From the NCBI GenBank assembly GCA_034430595.1, contig DAOUEL010000033.1, forward strand, positions 1 to 23,544: a stretch of DNA of 23,544 bases, in the 5' to 3' direction. Origin of the DNA: E44-bin32 sp034430595 (GTDB lineage: Bacteria > Chloroflexota > Anaerolineae > Anaerolineales > E44-bin32). The notes under the pieces were generated by a model. The model was not told where the DNA came from. It searched no databases and saw nothing but the letters and a program-made list of their open reading frames with translations. Of this stretch, positions 7,904-14,841 are shown piece by piece (within the stretch, counting starts at the first letter, position 1; every line of letters begins with the position of its first letter). Made by a program: the position numbers and the translations under genes.

Positions 7904-8266
7904 ATGAACAATTGGCCAAGAGAAGCAGAGATCCGAATGTTGATCGAAAGAGCCATGCTCGAGACACATGACTTGACGGTTGAGGAAGAACCAGAAATGA
8001 TCGGTTCCTTCGATCGCCTGGGCCAATTGCTTGACACCCCGGCAAACGGTCCTCAGCAGCTTCTGCTTCTGTTATCGGCCGGGTTGCTGGCGATGCAGCG
8101 TGCCGAACGGCTGGTGCTTCAAGCACTGCGCCTAGATCGTTGGGTGTCCCTGAGCGAAGAAGCGGTTCTGGTTCATCTGCGCTTGATCTGCGCCGAGATT
8201 ATCGGTATTTTAATGATCGGCTCGGATGACCTGCGGCTCGCTCCGGTCCCCGTTCGCTGGCGCTGA
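7904..8266 (+). CDS. Orphan 120-aa protein of unknown function
   Basis: I do not recognise a family. The protein is predicted mostly alpha-helical, acidic near the N-terminus (VEEEPE at about 26-31). A leucine-rich run QQLLLLLSAGLLAM lies around 51-64 and a second hydrophobic helix around 88-104. The helices carry interspersed charges, so it looks more like a soluble helical bundle than a membrane protein. ATG 7904 is preceded only by a weak GGCGGTGAGAG. It is the sole gene between a divergent regulator on its left and a strong terminator on its right (8299-8325), so it is probably transcribed alone. That isolation, plus the structured leader, argues that it is a real gene. It could be a regulatory or adaptor protein, but nothing in the sequence shows this. 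Confidence 0.65.
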   Translation: MNNWPREAEIRMLIERAMLETHDLTVEEEPEMIGSFDRLGQLLDTPANGPQQLLLLLSAGLLAMQRAERLVLQALRLDRWVSLSEEAVLVHLRLICAEIIGILMIGSDDLRLAPVPVRWR

Positions 8267-8298
8267 GCGAATTCCCTCCTGCATAAGATAGGTCCTCG

Positions 8299-8325
8299 AA
8301 CGCCAGGTGACAAACCTGGCGTTTT
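8299..8325 (+). terminator. Rho-independent terminator after the 120-aa gene
   Basis: AACGCCAGGT and ACCTGGCGTT form a perfect 10-bp stem with a GACAA loop, followed directly by a short T-run (GTTTTGATT). It lies 33 bp after the stop of the 120-aa gene and just before the promoter of the btpA operon, separating the two transcription units. Confidence 0.8.
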
Positions 8326-8332
8326 GATTCGG

Positions 8333-8361
8333 TTGATGGCCTACCCTTCCCAGTCTATAAT
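8333..8361 (+). promoter_or_regulatory. Sigma70-like promoter of the btpA-M42-rpe operon
   Basis: TTGATG (8333-8338) and a perfect TATAAT (8356-8361) are separated by exactly 17 bp. Transcription would start near 8368, giving a 5' leader of about 130 nt before the GTG at 8500. No other promoter-like pair of this quality was noticed in the window apart from that of lutA. Confidence 0.7.
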
Positions 8362-8499
8362 CGAACTTGGCGTGAAAGAAATCCATCCCGGATTCTCAGC
8401 TTTCTCGATCTAGACGGGTTCAAATTGGACGGCTGATAGCAGCTGGTACCTTGCTTGCAGCCTGAGCTGCCGGGGCAATTTCGAGGCGGAGGAGAAGAA

Positions 8500-9309
8500 G
8501 TGACGATACCCTTATCGGAACTATTTGGTCAATCCCAGCCCATCATCGCAATGGCTCATCTCCCGGCTCTTCCTGGTACACCACGTTATGATGCCGAAGG
8601 CGGCATGCAAGCGCTTGTCAGCTGGGTCCAGCGTGATGTAGAGATCCTTCTCAACTCAGGGGTGGACGGGATTCTCTTCTGCAATGAAGATGACCGGCCG
8701 TACAGCTTCGATGTTGGCTATGAGGCTGTTGCTGCCATGGCGCGCGTTGTGACGGAGTGTAAACCAACCGACCTGCCCTTTGGCGTGGATCTGATGTGGG
8801 ATCCACGCGCGGCGATGGCCGTCGCAGCCGCCACTGGGGCCTCGTTTATTCGGGAGGTCATAACCGGCGTCTATGAGAGCGATATGGGTTTATGGAACCC
8901 GGATGCAGCTGAATTGCTGCGCTATCGTCGTATGCTGGGAGCAGAACAGGTCCAGGTTTACATGAATATCACCCCCGAGTTCGCCTCGGCACTTGGCACG
9001 CGCACTGTCGCGGAACGCGCACGGAGTGCAGCCGTATCATCGGCCCCGGATGCGATCCTGATTGCGGGGCCGATGGCTGGTACTGAACCGGATCTGGCCT
9101 GGGTTAGGGACGCAAAGGAGGCCGTCGGCGAGGCGCTACCCGTGCTGCTGAACACCGGTGCGAGAATCGACAATATCGCCGATTTTCTCCAGGTGGCTGA
9201 TGGAGCCATCGTTGGTTCAACCTTCAAGGTAGACGGCCACACATGGAACCCTGTTGACGCAGGGAGGGTGGCAGCCTTCATGCAAACTGTACGGAAGGCT
9301 CGCCGCTAA
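8500..9309 (+). CDS. BtpA/SgcQ-family TIM-barrel protein
   Basis: The 269-residue product has the family's opening strand MAHLPALPGTP, the central VDGILFCNEDDRPY and FIREVITGVYESDMGLWNPDAAELLRYRR-type blocks, and the closing VGSTFKVDGHTWNPVDAGRV block. BtpA proteins were named for a role in photosystem I stability in cyanobacteria. In heterotrophs the same family (SgcQ) sits in PTS-linked sugar clusters with no established reaction; the fold suggests a phosphate-binding sugar enzyme. I chose GTG 8500 because GGCGGAGGAG lies 5 nt upstream; a TTG at 8455 would add 15 residues with no family match. It is first in a tight + operon, with 13 bp to the next gene. Confidence 0.88.
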   Translation: MTIPLSELFGQSQPIIAMAHLPALPGTPRYDAEGGMQALVSWVQRDVEILLNSGVDGILFCNEDDRPYSFDVGYEAVAAMARVVTECKPTDLPFGVDLMWDPRAAMAVAAATGASFIREVITGVYESDMGLWNPDAAELLRYRRMLGAEQVQVYMNITPEFASALGTRTVAERARSAAVSSAPDAILIAGPMAGTEPDLAWVRDAKEAVGEALPVLLNTGARIDNIADFLQVADGAIVGSTFKVDGHTWNPVDAGRVAAFMQTVRKARR

Positions 9310-9322
9310 GGAGCTGCAGCTA

Positions 9323-10420
9323 ATGAGCGATACGCTATCCCTGCTGGCAAATCTGACCTCGACTCCAGCTGTCTCGGGTCGCGAGGACGCGCTGATCGAC
9401 ATCATGCGTTCGAAATTCGAAGCGCTGGTTGATAGGGTGCATGTCGATCGAGTTGGTAATGTCACTGCCACGATCGAGGGTGAGAGCGGATCGCCCTCAC
9501 TACTCATATTCGCACACATGGACGAATTGGGCTTAATCATCCGTAAGATCGAGCAGGATGGATTTCTACGCTTCGAACGAGTGGGCGGCGTCCCTGAAAA
9601 ATCACTGCTTGGAACGCCGATCGAGGTCATAACCGACAGCGGCGCTCGCATTCCGGGATTGGTTGGGACGACTTCGCACCACGTGACGCCCCCCGAGAAG
9701 AAGTTCGTTGTGCCGGGGCGACTTGAGATGTACCTCGATGTCGGCTGCGGTTCTCGGGCAGAGGTCGAAGCACTCGGGATTCAGGTAGGGGATATGGTTG
9801 CCTACCAGCCCGGGATGATCCAGCTTGCCGGCCGGCGGATCGCCTCCAAATCGCTCGATAACCGCATCGGCTGTTTGCTGTTGATTCAATTGTTAGAAAA
9901 GCTGGCTGAGCAGCAACCGAAATCAACAATCCACCTGGCCGCCTCCGTGCAGGAAGAATTCAATGTGCGCGGGGTGTGGCCGGTGTTCCAAAGGCTCTCT
10001 CCTGACGCCGCAATCTGCCTGGATGTCACGATCGCCTGTGATACACCCGAGCTTTCACATCTCTCTGAAGTGAGGCTGGGAGCGGGACCAGCGATTGGCC
10101 TGTATCAATTTCATGGGCGTGGAACCCTCGGTGGGCTGATTCCGAATCCCGGGTTGCGGCGTTTTATTGAACGGCAGGCCCTTGAGCATTCGATCCCGCT
10201 CCAGCGCGAAGTCCTGATCGGGATCATCACGGATATTGCCTTCAGCCAGATGCTCACAGCCGAAGGTGTGCCATCCGCAGCGCTGGCCGTACCAATCCGC
10301 TATACGCATGCCCCGCACGAAGTTTGCGACCTGGAAGACATCTCGCGCTGTGTCGACCTGCTCACGGCAATCGCTGTCCATTTCGATGCCGGGCTCGACA
10401 TGAGCCGGGGGAGCGCGTGA
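9323..10420 (+). CDS. M42-family metallopeptidase (SgcX/FrvX-like)
   Basis: The 365-residue protein has the dinuclear metal-site residues of the M42 glutamyl/deblocking aminopeptidases: H65 in FAHMDELG, D179 in SLDNR, the E211-E212 pair in VQEEFNVRG, D234 in CLDVT and H329 in RYTHAPHE. The PDZ-like insert of the family falls at about 70-165. M42 members include cytosolic tetrahedral aminopeptidases, but the SgcX/FrvX branch lies in PTS operons and its physiological substrate is unknown. ATG 9323 follows AAGGAG at 9 nt, and the start overlaps neither neighbour. Its stop overlaps the rpe-like start as GTGA. Association with BtpA and an epimerase is the same as in the E. coli sgc operon. Confidence 0.88.
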   Translation: MSDTLSLLANLTSTPAVSGREDALIDIMRSKFEALVDRVHVDRVGNVTATIEGESGSPSLLIFAHMDELGLIIRKIEQDGFLRFERVGGVPEKSLLGTPIEVITDSGARIPGLVGTTSHHVTPPEKKFVVPGRLEMYLDVGCGSRAEVEALGIQVGDMVAYQPGMIQLAGRRIASKSLDNRIGCLLLIQLLEKLAEQQPKSTIHLAASVQEEFNVRGVWPVFQRLSPDAAICLDVTIACDTPELSHLSEVRLGAGPAIGLYQFHGRGTLGGLIPNPGLRRFIERQALEHSIPLQREVLIGIITDIAFSQMLTAEGVPSAALAVPIRYTHAPHEVCDLEDISRCVDLLTAIAVHFDAGLDMSRGSA

Positions 10421-11079
10421 TCAAGATTGCGCCTTCACTAGCATCTGCGAACCAGAGCAATCTGAGCAAGGCGGTTGAGCTGGCGGAGGCTGGCGGAGCC
10501 GATCTGCTTCATTTTGACCTGGAAGATGGAGTTTTTATCCCCAACTTGAGCTTCGGCCCGGGAACGATTCGTGATCTGCGGCCGCTAAGCCAGCTGCCGT
10601 TCGATGTTCACCTGGAGGTACACGCTCCCGAATCCTATCTGGAACAGGTTGTGGACGCAGGAGCGGATATCGTCACCTTGCAGTTCGAGTCGACCCGCTT
10701 CCCCTACCGGGCTCTGGGAATATTGAAACGAATGGGTGTGCGTTCAGGGCTGGCTTTCAATGCCGCGACCCCGGTGGAGGGTATTCTGCCAGTTCTGGAT
10801 GAACTTGATGTGGTCCATTTAATGACAGCAGAACCGCTTGGTGCAGGTGCAGAATTCATGGTTGGCACTTTAGGAAAAATCGAGCGCGTGCGAGAGCTGT
10901 GCGCAGGTCGTCCGATCGAAATCGAGGTCGATGGAGGCATCAACGCCGGGAATATCGGCCGCGCTGCTCATGCCGGTGCGGCGGTCTTCGTGGCAGGTCG
11001 TGCGATCTGGTCTGCGATAAACCCCGCCCTGGCGATCTCGGAACTACGGGCTGCTGCCCGGGCTGCCAGCACGGGCTAA
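10417..11079 (+). CDS. Ribulose-phosphate 3-epimerase-family protein (SgcE-like)
   Basis: This 220-residue TIM barrel has the RPE frame: APSLASAN at the first strand, LLHFDLEDGVFIPNLSFGP, DVHLEV, FNAATPVE and EVDGGINAGN. The expected metal ligands (His and Asp of HFD, His of DVHLEV, Asp of EVDGG) are present. Canonical RPE has the sequence D-V/I-M-D-G and a Met after DVHL; here these Met positions are Glu (LEDG, HLEV). That suggests a substrate other than D-ribulose 5-phosphate, as in the unassigned SgcE branch. The start is GTG 10417, overlapping the M42 stop by 4 bases, so translation is coupled. The stop overlaps the stop of the convergent SIS-HAD gene. Confidence 0.85.
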   Translation: MIKIAPSLASANQSNLSKAVELAEAGGADLLHFDLEDGVFIPNLSFGPGTIRDLRPLSQLPFDVHLEVHAPESYLEQVVDAGADIVTLQFESTRFPYRALGILKRMGVRSGLAFNAATPVEGILPVLDELDVVHLMTAEPLGAGAEFMVGTLGKIERVRELCAGRPIEIEVDGGINAGNIGRAAHAGAAVFVAGRAIWSAINPALAISELRAAARAASTG

Positions 11080-12503
11080 CCCCTGAGAGCCTGGTTCAGT
11101 TCGAGCAAATTCCGAAAAACCCAATCCGGTTTTACCGCGCTTTTTTCAAGGTCTTCATGTGAGGCAATTCCACTCAGAACCAGGATCGTCCGCATCCCGA
11201 GCCGCCTGCCACCTGCAATATCCGTGTCAAGCCGATCGCCGATAGATGCAAGCTCTTCAAAGGGTAGTTCTAACCTGGCTTGCGCCAGATCGAACAGCAC
11301 CCGCCCGGGTTTACCCATCACAATAGGATTTGTACCGCTGGTTGCGGCTAATGCGATGACCATCATGCCGCTGCCCGGAACAAAGCCCTCCTCGGTTGGA
11401 TAGGATGGGTCAGCGTTGGTCCCGATGAATTCGGCACCACCCCGGATGAGGAGCGTCGCCCGTTTAAACGTTTCATACGTCAGGTTGCGGTCGAGGGCAA
11501 CCACGACTGCAGCAACTTCCTCGTCGGCGAGCACATATCCGGCCTCCCGGATCTGGTCCTTTAATGCGAGCTCTCCGATGACGTGCACCCGGCTGCCAGG
11601 CGTATATTTCTGCTGCAAGTAGAAAATCACCGCCTGAACACAGGTTACGACGTTCTCTGGTTCAACCGGTACTCCAAAGCGCCTGGCTTTCTCGGCGAAT
11701 TCCTCCGGCCGTTTCGATGGGTTGTTCGTTGCCAGGACGAATTTAATCCCGCGCTCGGTTAACGTATCAAAGAATTCGGTAACTCCGGGCAACGGGTCGT
11801 CACCATGCCAGAGTACGCCGTCCATATCAATGACCAGCCCGCGCAGCTTGCCCAGTTCGGGTGCCTCGAGGATCAGTTTGCTCTGGCTGGCTCCTTCTTC
11901 GAGTCGTTTGCCGACAGCTCCGCCTGGATGGAGCAGCCCAAATTCGTGATCTGAGAACCCGCGCGCCTTCAGAACGCCCGCGCACAGCATATCCCCGATA
12001 GCCGCCTGAACCAGCGTGCTCGAAAGTGGGATGAACCCCTCGGCATCGTACTCGGCTGGGATGCTGCAGGTGATGATGACATCGCTCAAGTCGGCCATGA
12101 CCGAATGTTCGGCTTCGAGGATTGAAATCACGCGCGCCCCTTGACGCCGGCTGACCGTCAGAAGGTGGTTGACCTCATCGGTTTCGCCGCCGCGCGAGAA
12201 GGCGATCAGGATATCAGCCGCCCGGACGATGCCGCTATATCCGTGTGCAGACTGGCCTGGATCAAGGTATGCGGCCGGCGCGCCTGAACAGGTGAGAATA
12301 TGAGCCAGGCGACGGGCGATGCTGCCAGAAGTGCCGGCGCCGGTGATCCAGAGCATGCCATCGCAAGTCAGGAGCAGTTCGAAGGCATTCTCCAACCCCT
12401 TCCAATCGAGACGGTTGGCGAGTGCATCCAGTGCGCCGCGCTCCTTCTCAAGGGTCTCGCCCGCCACCCGTTTGAAATCTGACGTACGCTCAGCTTTGCT
12501 CAT
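11076..12503 (-). CDS. Fusion of SIS sugar-phosphate isomerase (KpsF/GutQ type) with NagD-type HAD phosphatase
   Basis: The 475-residue product has two domains. Residues 1 to about 205 are a SIS domain with TGAGTSGSIARRLAHIL (54-70), AFSRGGETDE (101-110) and the HPGGAVGKRL signature (192-201) of arabinose-5-phosphate isomerases KdsD/GutQ. Residues about 220-475 are a class II HAD phosphatase of NagD type: DMDGV with nucleophile D226 and D228, ATNNPSKRP, K398 in MGKPG and D423/D427 in IGDRLDTDI. In KdsD the SIS domain is followed by CBS domains; here a phosphatase takes their place. Isomerisation of a ketose phosphate and removal of phosphate could be coupled. It is last in the long minus-strand gene series, 26 bp after the 98-aa gene. 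The weak AGGA ribosome-binding site lies 8 nt before the ATG. Confidence 0.85.
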   Translation of the reverse strand: MSKAERTSDFKRVAGETLEKERGALDALANRLDWKGLENAFELLLTCDGMLWITGAGTSGSIARRLAHILTCSGAPAAYLDPGQSAHGYSGIVRAADILIAFSRGGETDEVNHLLTVSRRQGARVISILEAEHSVMADLSDVIITCSIPAEYDAEGFIPLSSTLVQAAIGDMLCAGVLKARGFSDHEFGLLHPGGAVGKRLEEGASQSKLILEAPELGKLRGLVIDMDGVLWHGDDPLPGVTEFFDTLTERGIKFVLATNNPSKRPEEFAEKARRFGVPVEPENVVTCVQAVIFYLQQKYTPGSRVHVIGELALKDQIREAGYVLADEEVAAVVVALDRNLTYETFKRATLLIRGGAEFIGTNADPSYPTEEGFVPGSGMMVIALAATSGTNPIVMGKPGRVLFDLAQARLELPFEELASIGDRLDTDIAGGRRLGMRTILVLSGIASHEDLEKSAVKPDWVFRNLLELNQALRG

Positions 12504-12529
12504 TCGAAAGGTCCTGGTGGCATCTCATG

Positions 12530-12826
12530 TCAGGCAAATCGCTCGTCGATCATCTGCAGCAATTGTTCAAGATAGCCTTTAAGTTCATCTTCGGGCAACG
12601 TTTCAGATGCTAGCGATAAATTCATAACAGCCCCAGCCCCCGGTCGCAGGGAGACGGTAGCATTCAACTTCCCATTTTCAACTTCTCGATTGGCGATGAT
12701 AAGCCAACCGATAGGCCTGGTTTTCCAGACCGCATAACCCATTTCCGGTAGCGCGCGGACGAGCAGCTGGAAGGCTTCATCCGCACTATGATTACTGTAG
12801 GTTTTGTTCTCAGAGTAGGTTGGCAT
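12530..12826 (-). CDS. Conserved-looking 98-aa protein of unknown function
   Basis: I do not recognise this family. The protein alternates a helix (ADEAFQLLVRALPEMGY), beta-strand-like segments (AVWKTRPIGWLIIANREV; KLNATVSLRPGAGAVMNLSLAS) and a C-terminal helix (LKGYLEQLLQMIDERF). This helix-strand-helix plan resembles a small SRPBCC or DUF-type fold, but that is a guess. There is no signal peptide or membrane segment. I placed the start at ATG 12826, with AAGG about 6 nt upstream; a longer frame from 12898 would run into HPr. It lies between HPr and the SIS-HAD gene on the same strand, so it is probably part of that transcript. Confidence 0.65.
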   Translation of the reverse strand: MPTYSENKTYSNHSADEAFQLLVRALPEMGYAVWKTRPIGWLIIANREVENGKLNATVSLRPGAGAVMNLSLASETLPEDELKGYLEQLLQMIDERFA

Positions 12827-12891
12827 TTGAAACCTTAACTGAAGCCTGCAAGACCGACGTTGAGGACTGTACTTCGCAGGCAGCTGATCGA

Positions 12892-13167
12892 TCAACACTC
12901 CCCGAAATTATCTTCGACCAGGGCTTTTAGGGCAGCAATGGCTTCGTTTTCATCCTCACCATCGGCCTGGATCTCGATTTCGTAACCCTGGTGCACGCCA
13001 AGTGTGAGCACCATCAGGATGCTCTTTGCATCGACCGGCGCCGAACCCTTGGTCGTATTTGCAACGGTGATCTTGGACTTGTAGGCCGAAGAAGTCTGGA
13101 CGAAGCGGGCGGCCGGTCGAGCATGCAGGCCGACCGGGTGGTTGACGGTGATCCGGATGGAATTCAT
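12892..13167 (-). CDS. ptsH: HPr phosphocarrier protein of the PTS
   Basis: This 91-residue protein has the HPr active site GLHARPA with phospho-accepting H15 and supporting R17, and a serine in KSIL (S49) at the place of the regulatory Ser46 of Gram-positive HPr. HPr takes phosphate from Enzyme I and passes it to Enzyme IIA. Start ATG 13167 follows AGGAG at 7-nt spacing. Enzyme I is not in this window. Its presence beside catabolic enzymes and near IIA, IIB and IIC suggests that this copy serves the local PTS. The retained Ser leaves open control by an HPr kinase, which is also not in view. A 137-bp gap upstream could hold an internal promoter; a TAGAAT hexamer lies there, but without a clear -35. 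Confidence 0.93.
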   Translation of the reverse strand: MNSIRITVNHPVGLHARPAARFVQTSSAYKSKITVANTTKGSAPVDAKSILMVLTLGVHQGYEIEIQADGEDENEAIAALKALVEDNFGEC

Positions 13168-13304
13168 CGAGTGTCTCCTAAGTTCTGGATCCAGGTGCGT
13201 ACATACATGATCTGCCCAGGTTGAATGAAACCCCCATTCTATCATCGTGGAAGGATCTCATTGGCCACAGCGGGCGATAAGATAGACAATCCGTTGCGAG
13301 GGGC

Positions 13305-13730
13305 TCATCCTTCACCATCCAGTATTTGACTGCTGAATGAGATCTCGGCTCGACCGGAGATTGTTGCCGCAACCGAGCAGTACTTGGTAAGCGAGAGTTC
13401 GATCGCCTGGTTCACTACTTTCTGTGTCAGTCCATCTCCACTCAACCGATACGCCAGGTCGATTCGACGAAAGGTCCAGGGTGGTTCTTCATCCCCCTCA
13501 CTGGTTACTTCGACCTGCAGGGTTTTCAGGACCAGGCGTTTCTTCTGCAGGATGCTCACGACGTCGTAGGCGCTGCAGGAGGCGAGTGCCAGCAGGAGCA
13601 GGTCGGAGGGCCGCACCCCGGTGTGGTTCTGTTCATCATGTGATGAAATAACAATCGAGTGACGGCCGCTGTCAGTCCCGACGTATTGCTGTCCACCGGT
13701 CCAGGTCAGATGTACGTTAGGTTCGGTCAA
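13305..13730 (-). CDS. OsmC/Ohr-family protein
   Basis: The 141-residue product carries the two family cysteines: C52 in ALASCSAYDVV and C118 in TKYCSVAAT. The PSDLLLLALASC helix is typical of OsmC-like proteins. Ohr and OsmC members reduce organic hydroperoxides through this thiol pair; the shorter OsmC-like (YhfA type) group is poorly defined. The start is TTG 13730 with a strong GGGAGGA at 6-nt spacing. It lies 16 bp after the first ADH gene in the same direction. Why a peroxidase-like protein is in a sugar operon is unclear; protection of Fe-S or thiol enzymes is one possibility. Confidence 0.85.
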   Translation of the reverse strand: MTEPNVHLTWTGGQQYVGTDSGRHSIVISSHDEQNHTGVRPSDLLLLALASCSAYDVVSILQKKRLVLKTLQVEVTSEGDEEPPWTFRRIDLAYRLSGDGLTQKVVNQAIELSLTKYCSVAATISGRAEISFSSQILDGEG

Positions 13731-13746
13731 GCGCTTCCTCCCGAAT

Positions 13747-14805
13747 TTATTCTGGAACCCCAGCCGGATAGATTAATGACTTGAGAGAACTTCCGGCTCC
13801 CAGCAGGAGCTGGATCGCCTCCCCGACTCCATCCAACCCGAAGCGATGGGTGATCAAAGCCTCTGCATCGACTCGGCCGGCTTCGAGCAAGTCGAGCACA
13901 GCCCGGGTATCGACGTGGTTCGCAGAGTACGTGGAGTTGATCTGGACCTCGCTGAAATAGAGCGCGTTCGAATCGACTGGCCAGATCTCACCAGGCGGGG
14001 GTGGGGCGCCCAGATGCAGCTGCCCACCGCGTTCAACAAGAGCCAATCCGGATTCCCAGGCTTTGAGCGTGGGAGCTGTGACAATCACGGCATCCGCTCC
14101 ACGGCCGTGATTGAGATCTCGGAGTTTTTCCCCGACATCCTCCCTGGATGGATTCAGCGCATGCGTAGCACCGAGAGAGAGGGCTTTCTCCAGCCGCCAA
14201 TCGCTGAAATCGAGAGCAAAGATTTCACCGGCCGGAGCGATCGCCAGGAGTTCAAGATAGCACATGCCCATAAAGCCAAGGCCAATTACGGCCACGGTGT
14301 CTCCTGGGTGAAGTGGAGTCTGGCGGATGCCCTTCAGCGTACAGGCCATCGGCTCGATGATCGTACCGGCCTCAAAGCTTACGTTCGGAGGCAGCTTGAG
14401 CGTGTCGAACCGCACGAGATCTGCCGGCGCACGGAAGTACTCTGCAAAACCACCCGGATCGAGATTGGATTTCGAAAACGATTCGCACAGTGTGAAGCGT
14501 CCACGATGACAGTGATGGCACGACATGCAGGGTACGTGATGATGAACGTGGACCCGATCACCCGGAATAAAATTCTCGACACCGGGTCCGACGGCGGCCA
14601 CGATTCCGGTTGGCTCATGCCCGAGGACTTTCGGCGCCCGTGAGGCCAGGTACCACTCCAAGGTTTCTCCGCCACACAGACCGCAGGCTGCCGTTTGAAC
14701 CAGGATCTCGCCTGGTCCTATCTCGGGAATGGGCTGCTCCTCGATGCGGATGTCATCGTTCTTGTAATACATCGCAACCCGCATTTTCCCGTTCACCCCG
14801 TTCAT
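13747..14805 (-). CDS. Zinc-dependent medium-chain alcohol/polyol dehydrogenase (first of two)
   Basis: The protein has 352 residues. Catalytic zinc ligands are C41 (CGLCGG) and H63-E64 (GHEP). The structural zinc lobe has C93, C96, C99 and C107 (CMSCHHCHRGRFTLC). The NAD(P) fold carries GLGFMG. The usual CG-I-C-G-S/T-D motif is CGLCGGE here, a variation near the active site. Such enzymes oxidise sugar alcohols or sugar phosphates (sorbitol, galactitol 1-phosphate, threonine). ATG 14805 follows GGAGGT at 6 nt; an upstream in-frame ATG at 14826 adds seven residues and overlaps the ribosome-binding site. It is 36 bp downstream of the second ADH; the two are only distantly alike, so they likely act on different intermediates. 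Confidence 0.9.
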   Translation of the reverse strand: MNGVNGKMRVAMYYKNDDIRIEEQPIPEIGPGEILVQTAACGLCGGETLEWYLASRAPKVLGHEPTGIVAAVGPGVENFIPGDRVHVHHHVPCMSCHHCHRGRFTLCESFSKSNLDPGGFAEYFRAPADLVRFDTLKLPPNVSFEAGTIIEPMACTLKGIRQTPLHPGDTVAVIGLGFMGMCYLELLAIAPAGEIFALDFSDWRLEKALSLGATHALNPSREDVGEKLRDLNHGRGADAVIVTAPTLKAWESGLALVERGGQLHLGAPPPPGEIWPVDSNALYFSEVQINSTYSANHVDTRAVLDLLEAGRVDAEALITHRFGLDGVGEAIQLLLGAGSSLKSLIYPAGVPE

Positions 14806-14841
14806 GCTCTTACCTCCAGCTGGCATCCACTTTTAAAAGAC

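Noticed and set aside
7766..8126. Minus-strand open frames across the spacer and the 120-aa gene
   Set aside because: They overlap each other in different frames, lack ribosome-binding sites and show no domain features; the + strand 120-aa gene has a terminator in the right place.
13846..14643. Open frame of 265 codons on the + strand
   Set aside because: It is antisense to the first zinc dehydrogenase, which has complete zinc-ligand and Rossmann motifs. The + frame has no ribosome-binding site and no family character.
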